A stretch of DNA of 57,515 nt, from contig JAGBQR010000017.1 in NCBI GenBank assembly GCA_017632775.1, forward strand, positions 1 through 57,515. The letters are read 5' to 3'. The position numbers were made by a program, and so were the translations under genes. Under the pieces are notes generated by a model. The model was given only the letters and a program-made list of their open reading frames with translations, was not told the origin of the DNA and did not search any database. Source of the DNA: Oscillospiraceae bacterium. Lineage in GTDB: Bacteria; Bacillota; Clostridia; Oscillospirales; Oscillospiraceae. Of the stretch, positions 8,705 through 18,178 are shown one piece after another. How positions within the stretch are numbered: the stretch's first letter is position 1; the number at the start of each line of letters is the position of its first letter.

Positions 8705-11700
8705 TTATTCGTACATGGCCTTGAGCTTCATAAGATGCTCATAGCGATCCTTGGCATTCTCCTCGTTGCGGGCAAAGAGGGTCTCCGCTCTCTCGGGGAA
8801 CTCACGGGTCAGACGGCTGTAACGGGCTTCATTCATAAGGAACTCGCGGTAACCGCCGGCAGGCTCCTTGCTGTCAAGCGAGAATGGCTTCTCTGCTGCA
8901 GGATTGAAGCGGAAGAGGTTCCAGTAACCGCACTTGACGGCTTTGTCCATTTCTTTCTGGCAATTCTCCATGCCACCCTTGATGCTGTGCATCTCGCAGG
9001 GAGCATACGCAATGATCAGGGACGGCCCCTTATAGGCTTCCGCCTCAGCGATTGCCTTGAGGGTCTGCACCTTGTTGGCGCCCATTGCGATCTGGGCAAC
9101 ATAGACATACCCATAGGTCATAGCCATCTCAGCGAGAGACTTGGACTTGATCTCTTTGCCGGCTGCAGCAAACTGTGCGACCTGACCGATGTTGGAGGCC
9201 TTGGATGCCTGTCCGCCGGTATTGGAATAGACTTCTGTGTTGAACACGAAGACATTGACATCTTCACCGGATGCGAGCACATGATCCACACCGCCGTAGC
9301 CGATATCGTAAGCCCATCCGTCACCGCCGAAGATCCAGCAGGACTTTTTATTCAGATAATCTTTCTTGGCAAGGATCTCTGCGCCGATCTGGCAAGCCGG
9401 GCACGGGCAGTACTTCTCACCATTTGCTTTCGCAGCCTTGATTCCTTCGAGTCTCTCCGGAAGACTGTCGCCAAAGATTTCCTTCGCACGGTCTGATTCG
9501 AAGAAGCTGAGCGTATCATCGATGCTGTTGACATTCTCTTCCAGTGCCTCGATGAGTGCCTTGGCGGCTGCCTGATTGGCGTTGCCGTCTTCATAGGTGT
9601 CAAGCCACGCCTGGGCGGCATCCTTGACATTCTGGCAGGAGTTCGCAGCAATGAGTTCCTCGACTTTGGCTTTCAGATCATCACGAATCTTCTTCTGGCC
9701 GAGATACATTCCGAGGCCGTGCTCCGCATTATCTTCAAAGAGGGAGTTGGCCCATGCAGGTCCTTTTCCTTCCTTGTTGACTGTGTACGGAGAAGTCGCA
9801 GCAGGACCGCCCCAGATTGAGGAGCATCCGGTCGCGTTGGAAATGAGCATATGATCGCCGAAGAGCTGGGTCACAAGACGAGCGTAGCTGGTCTCAGCGC
9901 AGCCTGCGCAGGATCCGGAGAACTCCAGATACGGCTGAGCGAACTGGCTGAACTTCACGTTATCGGAAACAACCATGTCCTTCTTCTCAGACACGGAGGA
10001 GACCATATAGTCGAAGACTTCCTGCTGCTCGGTCTGGCTCTCCAGCGGGGCCATTTCGATCGCACCGACGTTGCACTGGCCGATGCAGACACCGCAACCC
10101 ATGCAGTCGAGCGGGGAAACAGCCATTGTGAACTTATATTCACCCTTGCCCTTGCCGGCTTTGATATCGGCAAGCTTGGTCTGTGCGGGAGCAGCCGCAG
10201 CCTCTGCCTCGGTGAGCGCGAAGGGACGGATCGTTGCATGCGGGCAGACGAAGGCACACTGGTTGCACTGGATGCACTTCTCCGCATCCCATTTCGGAAC
10301 AGAAACAGCGATACCACGTTTCTCATAAGCAGCAGCGCCCAGTTCAAAGGTGCCGTCCGCATGATCGACGAACTTGGAAACAGGCAGAGAATCGCCGTCC
10401 ATCTTGTCGACCGGATCAAGGATCTCACTGACCATCTTGACGGTTTTTGCACGGCCGGTCTTCTTCACATCGGCAACTTTGTCAACCGCATCTTTCCAGG
10501 ACTCGGGAACTTCGACCTTGACATAAGCCGTGGCACCGGCGTCAATGGCCTTGTAGTTCATATCAACCACATCCTGGCCTTTCTTCAGGTAGGAGTGGAG
10601 CGCAGCATCCTTCATGTACTGGATCGCCTCTGCTTCGGGAAGGACCTTGGCAAGAGAGAAGAAAGCAGACTGGAGAATGGTGTTGGTGCGCTTGCCCATA
10701 CCGATCTCTTTGGCAAGATCGATGGCATTGATCATGTAGAGCTGGATATTGTTATTGGCAATGTAACGCTTGGAAGCGGCATCAAGATGATGCTCGAGTT
10801 CCTCAAGACTCCACTGGCAGTTGATGAGGAGGATACCACCGGGACGTACATCGCGAGCAATCGGGAATCCCTTGGTGATATAAGACGGAACATGGCAGGC
10901 AACGAAGTCAGCCTGGTTGATGTAATAGGGGCTCTTGATCGGTTTGTCACCAAAGCGCAGATGGCTGATGGTCACGCCGCCGGTCTTCTTGGAGTCATAC
11001 TGGAAGTAGGACTGAATGTATTTGTCGGTATGATCGCCAATGATCTTGGTGGAGTTTTTGTTGGCACCGACAGTTCCGTCGCCGCCGAGTCCCCAGAATT
11101 TGCACTCGATGGTACCCGCGGGAGCAGTGCTGGGGGCGGGAGCTTCCTCAAGAGACATATGGGTGACATCGTCCACGATACCTACGGTGAACTGACGCTT
11201 CATTTCATCCTTCTTCAGTTCGTTGTAGACAGCGAAGACAGAGGCAGGAGGCGTATCCTTGGAACCGAGACCGTAACGGCCGCCGATAACCTGAATATCA
11301 TTCTTTCCGGCATTGGCAAGCGCTGTGACAACGTCGAGATAGAGCGGTTCGCCCTGTGCGCCGGGTTCCTTGGTGCGGTCAAGAACAGCGATCTTTTTCG
11401 CTGTTGCAGGGATAGCTTCGATAAGCTTGTCCGCACGGAACGGACGGTAAAGGCGGACTTTTACGAGACCGACCTTCTCACCCTGTGCAGTGAGGTAGTC
11501 AATCACTTCTTCCGCGACATCGCATATAGAACCCATTGCGATGATCACGCGGTCGGCATCGGGAGCTCCATAGTAGTTGAAGAGCTTATAGTCGGTGCCG
11601 AGTTTTTCGTTGATCTTCCCCATGTACTCTTCCACGATTTCAGGAATCGCTTCATAATACTTGTTGGAAGCTTCACGGTTCTGGAAGAAGATATCACCGT

Positions 11701-12361
11701 TCTCGTGAGAACCGCGCATGACCGGATGTTCGGAACTGAGCGCACGGTCACGGAATGCCTGAACGGCATCCATATCGACCATATCTGCAAGATCTTTGTA
11801 ATCCCACTCTTCGACTTTCTGGATCTCGTGAGAGGTGCGGAAGCCATCAAAGAAGTTCAGGAACGGCACACGGCCCTTGATGGCTGCAAGGTGAGCAACC
11901 GGGGAGAGGTCCATGATCTCCTGCACGTTGGTTTCACACAGCATGGCAAAACCGGTCTGACGGCAGGCCATGACGTCGCTGTGATCACCGAAGATGCTCA
12001 GTGTATGGCTGGCAAGAGCACGGGCAGAAACATGGAAAACAGCGGGGAGAAGTTCGCCGGCCATCTTGTACATGTTCGGAATCATCAGGAGAAGGCCCTG
12101 AGAAGCGGTGTACGTGGTGGTAAGGGCACCTGCATTCAGGGAGCCGTGAACAGCACCGGCTGCACCGGATTCCGCCTGCATCTCCTGAACCTTGACCCTT
12201 GATCCGAAAATGTTTTTCCGTCCGTTCGCAGACCACTGGTCGACATAGTCGGCCATCGGGCTGGACGGAGTGATCGGATAGATTGCGGCTACTTCAGTAA
12301 ATGCGTAGGATACATGGGCGGCAGCAGTGTTGCCGTCCATCGACTTGAAGTGTCTCTGCAT
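8705..12361 (-). CDS. nifJ: Pyruvate:ferredoxin (flavodoxin) oxidoreductase
   Basis: This 1218-residue, single-chain enzyme oxidises pyruvate with CoA to acetyl-CoA and CO2, passing electrons to ferredoxin or flavodoxin; it is the usual pyruvate enzyme of fermentative anaerobes. The N-terminus (MDGNTAAAHVSYAFTEVAAIYPITPSSPMAD) is the typical pyruvate-binding domain. Two 2[4Fe-4S] ferredoxin motifs are visible at about 695-705 (CIQCNQCAFVCP) and 750-762 (CMGCGVCIGQC). The TPP domain has the CAGCAE cluster cysteines near 815, NATGCSSIWGG, and GGDGWAYDIGYGG. A further CPCPACQ motif lies between them and the end. Length fits the family. It stands alone, with its own promoter and terminator. Confidence in function is high. 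Confidence 0.98.
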   Translation of the reverse strand: MQRHFKSMDGNTAAAHVSYAFTEVAAIYPITPSSPMADYVDQWSANGRKNIFGSRVKVQEMQAESGAAGAVHGSLNAGALTTTYTASQGLLLMIPNMYKMAGELLPAVFHVSARALASHTLSIFGDHSDVMACRQTGFAMLCETNVQEIMDLSPVAHLAAIKGRVPFLNFFDGFRTSHEIQKVEEWDYKDLADMVDMDAVQAFRDRALSSEHPVMRGSHENGDIFFQNREASNKYYEAIPEIVEEYMGKINEKLGTDYKLFNYYGAPDADRVIIAMGSICDVAEEVIDYLTAQGEKVGLVKVRLYRPFRADKLIEAIPATAKKIAVLDRTKEPGAQGEPLYLDVVTALANAGKNDIQVIGGRYGLGSKDTPPASVFAVYNELKKDEMKRQFTVGIVDDVTHMSLEEAPAPSTAPAGTIECKFWGLGGDGTVGANKNSTKIIGDHTDKYIQSYFQYDSKKTGGVTISHLRFGDKPIKSPYYINQADFVACHVPSYITKGFPIARDVRPGGILLINCQWSLEELEHHLDAASKRYIANNNIQLYMINAIDLAKEIGMGKRTNTILQSAFFSLAKVLPEAEAIQYMKDAALHSYLKKGQDVVDMNYKAIDAGATAYVKVEVPESWKDAVDKVADVKKTGRAKTVKMVSEILDPVDKMDGDSLPVSKFVDHADGTFELGAAAYEKRGIAVSVPKWDAEKCIQCNQCAFVCPHATIRPFALTEAEAAAAPAQTKLADIKAGKGKGEYKFTMAVSPLDCMGCGVCIGQCNVGAIEMAPLESQTEQQEVFDYMVSSVSEKKDMVVSDNVKFSQFAQPYLEFSGSCAGCAETSYARLVTQLFGDHMLISNATGCSSIWGGPAATSPYTVNKEGKGPAWANSLFEDNAEHGLGMYLGQKKIRDDLKAKVEELIAANSCQNVKDAAQAWLDTYEDGNANQAAAKALIEALEENVNSIDDTLSFFESDRAKEIFGDSLPERLEGIKAAKANGEKYCPCPACQIGAEILAKKDYLNKKSCWIFGGDGWAYDIGYGGVDHVLASGEDVNVFVFNTEVYSNTGGQASKASNIGQVAQFAAAGKEIKSKSLAEMAMTYGYVYVAQIAMGANKVQTLKAIAEAEAYKGPSLIIAYAPCEMHSIKGGMENCQKEMDKAVKCGYWNLFRFNPAAEKPFSLDSKEPAGGYREFLMNEARYSRLTREFPERAETLFARNEENAKDRYEHLMKLKAMYE

Positions 12362-12423
12362 GTCTATAAATCATCTCCATTTTAAAATTTTAACAAGCGA
12401 ACTTGCCATAATCTGACTTAAAT

Positions 12424-12452
12424 AGTCTATCATCAAAAGGGTGAAAAGTAAA
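12424..12452 (-). promoter_or_regulatory. Candidate sigma-A promoter of nifJ
   Basis: On the minus strand, TTTACT (12447-12452), 17 bases, then TAGACT (12424-12429), about 60 bases ahead of the start codon. Both boxes match consensus at four of six bases. The 320-base intergenic stretch to the Gls24 gene otherwise holds only the divergent promoter region. Confidence 0.5.
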
Positions 12453-12528
12453 CCCAAAATAACCCTGCTTTTTCCGAAAAAAACTGTACAAAAACCTTGA
12501 ACTCCGCAGTCCGGTGATCGTGTTCATT

Positions 12529-12560
12529 TGTGATTATTCACATTTCTAATGTGTTATACT
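12529..12560 (+). promoter_or_regulatory. Candidate promoter with overlapping palindromes ahead of the Gls24 gene
   Basis: TATACT (12555-12560) is a good -10 box but no good -35 box stands 16-18 bases before it. Instead there are two overlapping palindromes: TGTGA-N4-TCACA (12529-12542) and CACATT-N3-AATGTG (12539-12553). This looks like an operator covering the promoter; the binding protein is unknown. Confidence 0.4.
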
Positions 12561-12682
12561 GTTTTTTCGGTTTTTTCCCTTGTGATTTTCAACGTCATGG
12601 TTTATAATTTCATGGCCGTTTATATCTGAAACCGTCGGACCGTAAGATGGTCCGTCCCTCTTTTCGGGAAGGAAAAAGAACT

Positions 12683-13036
12683 ATGTTGAATATCAACCGT
12701 AAATCCGGAAAAATCAGTATCGACAGTGAGGTTTTCACCTATTTTGCCGGGGAAGCTGCAACCAGCTGCTTCGGGGTTAAAGGAATGGTCGCCTGCAGCA
12801 AGGAAGGCGGTCCCTGGCAGATCCTCAAACGGGAGACCATGTCCAAAGGCGTTCTTGTGAACTATGATGATGAGAACGACTCTATTTCCCTTGAGCTTCA
12901 TATCGGTGTTGACCGTGGTGTGAATATGGCCGCTGTTTCCGACAGCATCATCAAAGAGGTAAAGTACAAACTGGAATCTGCCACCGGCGTTCCCGTAAAA
13001 TGTGTGGACGTATTCATCGACACCATCATAGGCTGA
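12683..13036 (+). CDS. Asp23/Gls24 family envelope stress protein
   Basis: The start at 12683 (MLNINRKSG) is used because an AAGGA-type site lies just upstream and it gives a 117-residue product typical of this family. Signatures are the ISIDSEVF-type opening, the alanine/glycine helix GEAATSCFGVKGM and the C-terminal VKCVDVFID strand. Asp23/Gls24 proteins are small cytoplasmic or membrane-associated proteins linked to envelope stress; the precise biochemical role is not settled. The gene directly precedes a DAK2/YloV gene, an arrangement also known in Bacillus (yloU-yloV) and many other Bacillota, so the two are probably one operon. Confidence 0.92.
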   Translation: MLNINRKSGKISIDSEVFTYFAGEAATSCFGVKGMVACSKEGGPWQILKRETMSKGVLVNYDDENDSISLELHIGVDRGVNMAAVSDSIIKEVKYKLESATGVPVKCVDVFIDTIIG

Positions 13037-13073
13037 TTCCCGCTCCTGATTCTTGCCTTTCGGAGGTACTGTT

Positions 13074-14741
13074 TTGACAAATTACATTGATGCAGATGCA
13101 TTTAAAAATATGATCCTGTGTGCCAATGCAGCACTACAGAGCAACATACAGCAGATCAATGAACTCAATGTTTTCCCTGTTCCGGATGGAGATACGGGCA
13201 CCAATATGGGTCTGACCCTTTCCAATGCTGTGACAGAGCTGAACAAACGGGACTTTTCTTCGCTGGATGCGACTGCTGACTGTGTTGCTTCCGCACTTCT
13301 GCGCGGTGCGCGCGGCAACTCGGGTGTTATTCTTTCCCTTCTGTTCCGCGGAATCTCAAAGCGGCTCAAGGGCATGGACTCCGCCGGAGCTGTTGAATTC
13401 GCAGGAGCTATGTGTGACGGGGTAGATGCTGCCTACAAAGCCGTAATGAAGCCGGCTGAAGGCACAATCCTGACAGTCTCCAGGCTGGCTTCCGCCGCTG
13501 CCAAGAAGGCGGCCGACGTCGGTGCTGACGTCGACAGTATGCTTGAATGCGCCGTTGTAGCTGCAGAAGAAGCTCTTGCCGATACGGTCAATCAGAATCC
13601 TGTTTTGAAAAAAGCCGGTGTGATCGATGCCGGCGGCAAGGGTTATCTTGTGATCCTGACCGCAATGCTGCAGTCTTTCCGCGGGCAGTTTGAGCTTTCC
13701 GATACCCCGGCAGTGCCTGTGCAGGAGGAGAGCGTATTCAGCGGACTCACGGAAGAGGAAATCACCTTTGCTTTTGACACAGTGTTTATCGTACGCAAAC
13801 AGGAAGGGACAAGCATCGCTCCATATCGTGCCTGGCTCGATACCATCGGCGACAGTATTGTTATCGGAGAGGACGACGAGGCTTTCAAAGTTCATGTCCA
13901 TACGAATATTCCCGGCGAGGCACTGACGGAAGCGCAGAAATACGGAACTCTGGAACTGGCCAAAATTGAAAACATGCGCACGCAGGCATCTGATCTCGCT
14001 GCCGGACGGAAAGCTCAGACTACCGATGATCTTGATGCAGTTGAGAAGGATCTGGAGGACTCTTCGCAACCGGAAGAACCGGAAAAAGAATTCGGAGTCG
14101 TCTCGGTTTGTGCCGGTGAGGGAATGGCGGATGTTTTCCGTCAGCTTGGATGCGACCGGATCGTCACAGGCGGCCAGACCATGAACCCCTCTACAGAGGA
14201 CATTCTCCGGGAAGTCAACCGCACCAATGCTTCTACGGTCTTTATCCTGCCCAACAACAAAAACATCATCATGGCTGCTGAACAGTGCATCCCGCTCAGC
14301 TCAAAAAAAGTCATTGTAATCCCTTCCAAAACCGTTCCTCAGGGTATTACCGCCATGCTGAATTTCATGCCAGATTCAACGGCTGAGGAGATCACAGCCG
14401 CCATGACAGACAGTCTTGCCTCTGTCCACACTGCCATGGTCACCTATGCGGCCCGTGATTCCGAGTTTGACGGGCATACGATTCATGCCGGCGAATACCT
14501 TTCCCTTCTTGATGGTGCCCTTGTTGGCAGTTATACAGGTCTTTCCAATCTTTTCAAGGAACTCTCCTGGGCTATCGATGATCTGAAGCCGGAATTCATC
14601 ACGATGTATTACGGCGAAGACGTTAATGAGCAAGACGCTTCTTCTATTTCCAGTATTCTAACGGGGAACTTCCCGGATGCTGAAATCACAGTCATCAACG
14701 GCGGTCAGCCTGTTTATTTCTATATGATCAGCATCGAATAA
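13074..14741 (+). CDS. fakA: DAK2-domain protein, YloV / fatty acid kinase FakA-like
   Basis: The start is the TTG at 13074, seven bases after GGAGG, giving 555 residues. The N-terminal DhaL (ATP-binding) domain shows the magnesium/nucleotide motifs NVFPVPDGDTGTNM and GARGNSGVILS (about 25-95). The middle contains a conserved FKVHVHTN block near 275, followed by a Glu-rich linker near 315-340 and a C-terminal domain with STEDIL, LPNNKNI and a VYFYMISIE end. FakA phosphorylates fatty acids held by a FakB (DegV) carrier so that host or recycled fatty acids can enter phospholipids. No fakB lies in the window. The fatty acid role is inferred from the family; the protein could equally be called YloV. 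Confidence 0.88.
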   Translation: MTNYIDADAFKNMILCANAALQSNIQQINELNVFPVPDGDTGTNMGLTLSNAVTELNKRDFSSLDATADCVASALLRGARGNSGVILSLLFRGISKRLKGMDSAGAVEFAGAMCDGVDAAYKAVMKPAEGTILTVSRLASAAAKKAADVGADVDSMLECAVVAAEEALADTVNQNPVLKKAGVIDAGGKGYLVILTAMLQSFRGQFELSDTPAVPVQEESVFSGLTEEEITFAFDTVFIVRKQEGTSIAPYRAWLDTIGDSIVIGEDDEAFKVHVHTNIPGEALTEAQKYGTLELAKIENMRTQASDLAAGRKAQTTDDLDAVEKDLEDSSQPEEPEKEFGVVSVCAGEGMADVFRQLGCDRIVTGGQTMNPSTEDILREVNRTNASTVFILPNNKNIIMAAEQCIPLSSKKVIVIPSKTVPQGITAMLNFMPDSTAEEITAAMTDSLASVHTAMVTYAARDSEFDGHTIHAGEYLSLLDGALVGSYTGLSNLFKELSWAIDDLKPEFITMYYGEDVNEQDASSISSILTGNFPDAEITVINGGQPVYFYMISIE

Positions 14742-14756
14742 AAAAACCTTTCTGAT

Positions 14757-14796
14757 AAAAAGCGTGTGCTGCGGTTTTCCGCAGCACACGCTTTTT
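14757..14796. terminator. Bidirectional terminator between fakA and the his operon end
   Basis: An 18-bp perfect stem (14757-14774 with 14779-14796) around a TTTT loop, flanked by A-rich and T-rich ends. It can stop the plus-strand gls24-fakA transcript and the minus-strand his transcript, whose last stop codon is four bases away. Confidence 0.93.
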
Positions 14797-14799
14797 CTT

Positions 14800-15972
14800 T
14801 CATATCAGTCGTGCGATCCGTGTTCGGAAGGCGCTTGAAGTTATATCTTTCAGGTCCAGGATATCAATCTTCAGCTCCATGGCTCTCCGTCTCGTGATGG
14901 CTGCCGTACTTCTGGTGGTTACCAACACTGCTTTAGCCATTTCTCCCCCGAAACGGTCACGAAGGATGCTCAGTTCGTTGAGTGCCTCTGTCTTTACTTC
15001 GCTTGTTTTGCAGCTGATGAAAACGGGAATGACTCCTCGCGTAGCAACCACATCGATCTCATTTGTTACTCCGACCCGACCTTCTTCCCCTTCCCAGTCC
15101 ACGACCGCACTGGTCATTACATCATCAAAAACTCCTGTTTCCAGGCAAGTCTTATATACATACAGTTCCAATACACTTCCGACATCCCGCATCCACATTC
15201 GGATCTGCGGATCGGCAAATGTGAATCCGACTTTTTCTCCATCTTTTATTATCAGGTCCTTGAGAAACCCGATCTTTTCAAAATCCTCCAGAAGACTGAC
15301 CGGTGCCTGAATCCGGCTTCCCCGTTCGCCTTTCTGGTCAAAACTTCCTTCCACTCGCAGGGGGATCACATTCTCTGCAGGCGGGCGTGAAATCTGCTGG
15401 AGATAGTCCACCCCCTTCACCCACTCTCGCCTGTGTTTCAGGTAAATACGGAAAAACGGTTCAATACAGTCCATATAGTCCGCTAAAATCGAATTGTCCA
15501 CCCGTCCCTGATGAAGCGCACCACCCGCCATCAGGATGAAATCTTCCACATCATACTGAACCGTACATGCAAGACCTTCGGCAAACGATGCATTATGAAT
15601 ACTGTAAAATCGGTTTTTTCTGCGGCTGTATGTAAACACCGGTACCGTCCGGTTTTCCGCACACAGCTCCCCGGCAGCAAATAACGCATCGTCCGTCCCT
15701 CCTGTGATGTCAAGAACACAGTCCGGATACTCTTCCGTAATGCTCCGGAGCGTCTGAAGAATCTCAGCGGCATTATAGAGCCCAACTCTTCGAAAAATCA
15801 ATTCCGTAGCGATTCCCCGATGATCAAGGTAAGCCCGCATTTTTCGTTTCAACGTCCGGTTTTCCGCCGCTTCGCGTGAACAGACAAAAATCGTCCTCTC
15901 AGGACGAAACATCTCTGTTGCAAGCATGTTTTCCAATGGACGCTCATCAAACAGTTCAATCAGTGTTCTCAT
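14800..15972 (-). CDS. CARF-domain protein, Card1/DUF1887-like nuclease family
   Basis: The start at 15972 has AGGAG seven bases upstream and gives 390 residues. Residues 26-130 form a Rossmann-like CARF sensor domain with the ligand-loop motif LDITGGTDDA (88-97). A middle part follows, and about 265-370 is a PD-(D/E)XK-type nuclease fold: E269, NEID (304-307), then strand VFISCK (317-322) and a long helix with LRDRFGG. CARF proteins bind cyclic oligoadenylates made by type III CRISPR systems, and Card1 then cuts DNA and RNA. Here the residue two before Lys322 is Ser, not Glu or Asp, so catalysis is uncertain. The gene lies 13 bases behind hisJ as the last gene of the histidine operon. No CRISPR array or cas gene is in the window. 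Confidence 0.82.
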   Translation of the reverse strand: MRTLIELFDERPLENMLATEMFRPERTIFVCSREAAENRTLKRKMRAYLDHRGIATELIFRRVGLYNAAEILQTLRSITEEYPDCVLDITGGTDDALFAAGELCAENRTVPVFTYSRRKNRFYSIHNASFAEGLACTVQYDVEDFILMAGGALHQGRVDNSILADYMDCIEPFFRIYLKHRREWVKGVDYLQQISRPPAENVIPLRVEGSFDQKGERGSRIQAPVSLLEDFEKIGFLKDLIIKDGEKVGFTFADPQIRMWMRDVGSVLELYVYKTCLETGVFDDVMTSAVVDWEGEEGRVGVTNEIDVVATRGVIPVFISCKTSEVKTEALNELSILRDRFGGEMAKAVLVTTRSTAAITRRRAMELKIDILDLKDITSSAFRTRIARLI

Positions 15973-15985
15973 TTCCCGCTCCTGC

Positions 15986-16765
15986 CTATGTTTTCTCCCC
16001 GATCCACGTTTTCTCTGTAGCGAATTCCTCAAATCGGTCAAACTCGAATCCGATCGTATCCTTGCTGTGGCTGTCGCTGGAAAGAAGAATCTTCCCGCCG
16101 TTTTCCAGAATATACTCCAGAATCGGATTGCCGGGATATGGAGATGTCCGATATCCGCGGGAGATCGCTCCGGTATTCAGTTCAAACGGCCTCCCCGCAG
16201 CAATGAGCCTGTCCGCGGCTTGTTTCCATGCAGAAATGTATCTTGGATCCGCGATGTCCGGTATCGCATCTGTCTCCAGAAATTTCGTAATCAGATCAAA
16301 ATGGCCGATGATATCCGCACCGGTCTTTTCCAGCACACAGGAGACCGTCCGGTAGTATTCCTCCGCCAGTGCACACAAATCACCATCGAAGTAATCAACC
16401 GCCGCCTTTTTCAGGATCTCCGCCGATTCATCCACCGGGATAAATTCCCCGCCGGCTTTCAGATAATGCACAGAACCGATCACATAATCGAAGCCTCCCG
16501 TATCCTGCGGGGAATAGAAATCCTGTTCTATTCCGCATAGAATCACGATACGGTTTCTGTATTTTTCCTTCAGCGCTCTGATTTCTTTTCTGTATTCCTC
16601 CGTACCGCTTTCGGACATACACCAGCTTTCATCAAACGGGGTATGACTGTGGCCGGAGAAACCGATGCATTCCATCCCGCGGTCTATGGCCGCAAGCACC
16701 ATTTCCTCCGGCGTATTCTTTCCATCGCAGAAGCAGGTATGCATATGCAGGTCTGTTCGGATCAT
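15986..16765 (-). CDS. hisJ: Histidinol-phosphatase, PHP (HisJ/HisK) type
   Basis: This 259-residue enzyme hydrolyses histidinol phosphate to histidinol, the step before HisD. The metal-binding PHP signature [13 protein letters not shown] opens the protein, followed by [11 protein letters not shown], a GIEQDF strand, the GSVHYL block, and GHFDLITKF and SSDSH near the C-terminus, all histidine/aspartate ligand motifs of the polymerase-and-histidinol-phosphatase superfamily. It therefore replaces the HAD-type phosphatase found as the N-terminal half of HisB in enterobacteria, which fits the short HisB here. The ATG overlaps the hisIE stop by four bases, so the gene is translationally coupled within the operon. 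Confidence 0.95.
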   Translation of the reverse strand: MIRTDLHMHTCFCDGKNTPEEMVLAAIDRGMECIGFSGHSHTPFDESWCMSESGTEEYRKEIRALKEKYRNRIVILCGIEQDFYSPQDTGGFDYVIGSVHYLKAGGEFIPVDESAEILKKAAVDYFDGDLCALAEEYYRTVSCVLEKTGADIIGHFDLITKFLETDAIPDIADPRYISAWKQAADRLIAAGRPFELNTGAISRGYRTSPYPGNPILEYILENGGKILLSSDSHSKDTIGFEFDRFEEFATEKTWIGEKT

Positions 16766-17412
16766 CCGGTCATTTTCTCCTGTTTCACTTTATGGTCAAT
16801 CACATGCCGTGATGCAAGCTCCCTGCGGATATCATCGATCGAGATGCCCGCTTCAGTCATCAGCACCAGAAGATGATAGGTCAGATCAGCAATCTCATAA
16901 ACTGTTTCCGCCTTGTCCTGTGCCTTTGCCGCAATGATCACTTCCGTTGTTTCTTCTCCGACCTTCTTCAGGATCTTGTCCAGTCCTTTTTCAAACAGAT
17001 ACGATGTGTAGGATCCCTCTTTTCTCTCTGTCTTCCTGCCTTCAATCAGATCCATCAATCCTTCCAGTGAAAAAGGTTCCTGTGCGTCTCTTTCCCACAA
17101 CGGATAGGAGAAGCACGACTCAGTTCCGAGATGACATGCCGGGCCGTCCGGTTCGACAAGAAGCAGCAGTGTATCCCGGTCACAATCCGCCGTTATGGAG
17201 ACAACATGCTGATAGTTCCCGCTCGTCTCGCCCTTGAGCCACAGTTCCCGTCTGGACCGGCTCCAAAAACAGGCAAGACCTTTTTCCATGGTGATCCGCA
17301 GGCTTTCTTCATTCATATACGCAAGCATGAGGACTTTATTTGTCGCTGCATCCGCCACAATTGCAGGAATCAACCCTTTTTCATCAAATATCAAATCTGC
17401 TATCTCAATCAT
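16762..17412 (-). CDS. hisI: Phosphoribosyl-AMP cyclohydrolase / phosphoribosyl-ATP pyrophosphatase
   Basis: The start at 17412 follows a GAGGG site, giving a 216-residue bifunctional HisIE. The N-terminal cyclohydrolase (about 1-110) has the zinc and substrate motifs DCDRDTLL and [12 protein letters not shown]. The C-terminal pyrophosphatase (about 115-205) is an all-helical MazG-type domain with [14 protein letters not shown] and a [10 protein letters not shown] helix. Together they carry out steps two and three of histidine synthesis. The gene starts eight bases before the hisF stop ends and overlaps hisJ by four bases. Confidence 0.96.
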   Translation of the reverse strand: MIEIADLIFDEKGLIPAIVADAATNKVLMLAYMNEESLRITMEKGLACFWSRSRRELWLKGETSGNYQHVVSITADCDRDTLLLLVEPDGPACHLGTESCFSYPLWERDAQEPFSLEGLMDLIEGRKTERKEGSYTSYLFEKGLDKILKKVGEETTEVIIAAKAQDKAETVYEIADLTYHLLVLMTEAGISIDDIRRELASRHVIDHKVKQEKMTG

Positions 17413-17419
17413 TGTACCC

Positions 17420-18178
17420 TCACAGTCTGGCGGGGATCCCATTGGCCGCCATCTTTTTCTTCAGTTCTTCTATCCGGATCTCAGCAAAATGGAAGACCGA
17501 CGCCGCCAGTCCCGCATCCACCTTCGGCAAAGTCTTGAACAGTGTGATGAAGTCCTCTTCTCTCCCCGCACCTCCCGACGCAATCACCGGCACCTGCACG
17601 GCCTGACAGACTGCAGCAAGCATTTCAAGATCAAACCCAGTCCGGACTCCGTCGGTATCGATGGAGTTTACGACCACTTCTCCCGCTCCGTCATCTACAC
17701 AGCGACGGATCCAGGTAATCGCTTCCATACCCGTGTCTTCTCTCCCGCCTTTGGCAAAAACCCGGAATTCACCGTCCACCCGTTTGATATCTACCGAGAG
17801 CACAACACACTGGTCACCATAGCGTTTTGCCGCCTCACCAACCAAAGAGGGATCGCGTATGGCGCCGGAATTCACACTCACCTTATCCGCTCCGCATTTC
17901 AGTACCCTGTCAAAATCCTCAAGGCTGCCGATCCCTCCACCGACTGTGAGCGGAATAAAGACATTCTCTGCCGTTTCCCGCAGGATCTCTGTAAACAGGG
18001 CACGCCCTTCGGCAGATGCGGTAATATCATAAAAAACCAGCTCGTCCGCACCGCAGTCACTGTAATACTCTGCCAGTCTAACGGGAGATGCCACGTCATT
18101 CAAAGCTTTGAAGTTGATTCCTTTGACAACCCTTCCGTCTTTCACATCCAGGCACGGTATGATCCGTTTGGTAATCAT
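17420..18178 (-). CDS. hisF: Imidazole glycerol phosphate synthase, cyclase subunit
   Basis: The 252-residue (beta/alpha)8 barrel forms IGP and AICAR from PRFAR using ammonia channelled from HisH. The catalytic aspartates sit in the usual places: [13 protein letters not shown] at the N-terminus and [13 protein letters not shown] in the second half; phosphate-binding loops [10 protein letters not shown] and SGGAG are present. It overlaps hisA by four bases, and its partner hisH is two genes upstream in the same operon. The AICAR by-product feeds the purine pathway encoded at 28-41 kb. Confidence 0.97.
   Translation of the reverse strand: MITKRIIPCLDVKDGRVVKGINFKALNDVASPVRLAEYYSDCGADELVFYDITASAEGRALFTEILRETAENVFIPLTVGGGIGSLEDFDRVLKCGADKVSVNSGAIRDPSLVGEAAKRYGDQCVVLSVDIKRVDGEFRVFAKGGREDTGMEAITWIRRCVDDGAGEVVVNSIDTDGVRTGFDLEMLAAVCQAVQVPVIASGGAGREEDFITLFKTLPKVDAGLAASVFHFAEIRIEELKKKMAANGIPARL

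Noticed and set aside
9851-12202. A 783-codon open frame on the plus strand opposite nifJ
   Set aside because: It is the antisense shadow of a strongly biased coding frame; nifJ has all family motifs across the same bases, and the shadow has no ribosome site or recognisable domain.
15973-16041. Longer N-terminus for the CARF protein
   Set aside because: It would lie within hisJ and lacks a ribosome site; the ATG at 15972 has AGGAG at ideal spacing.
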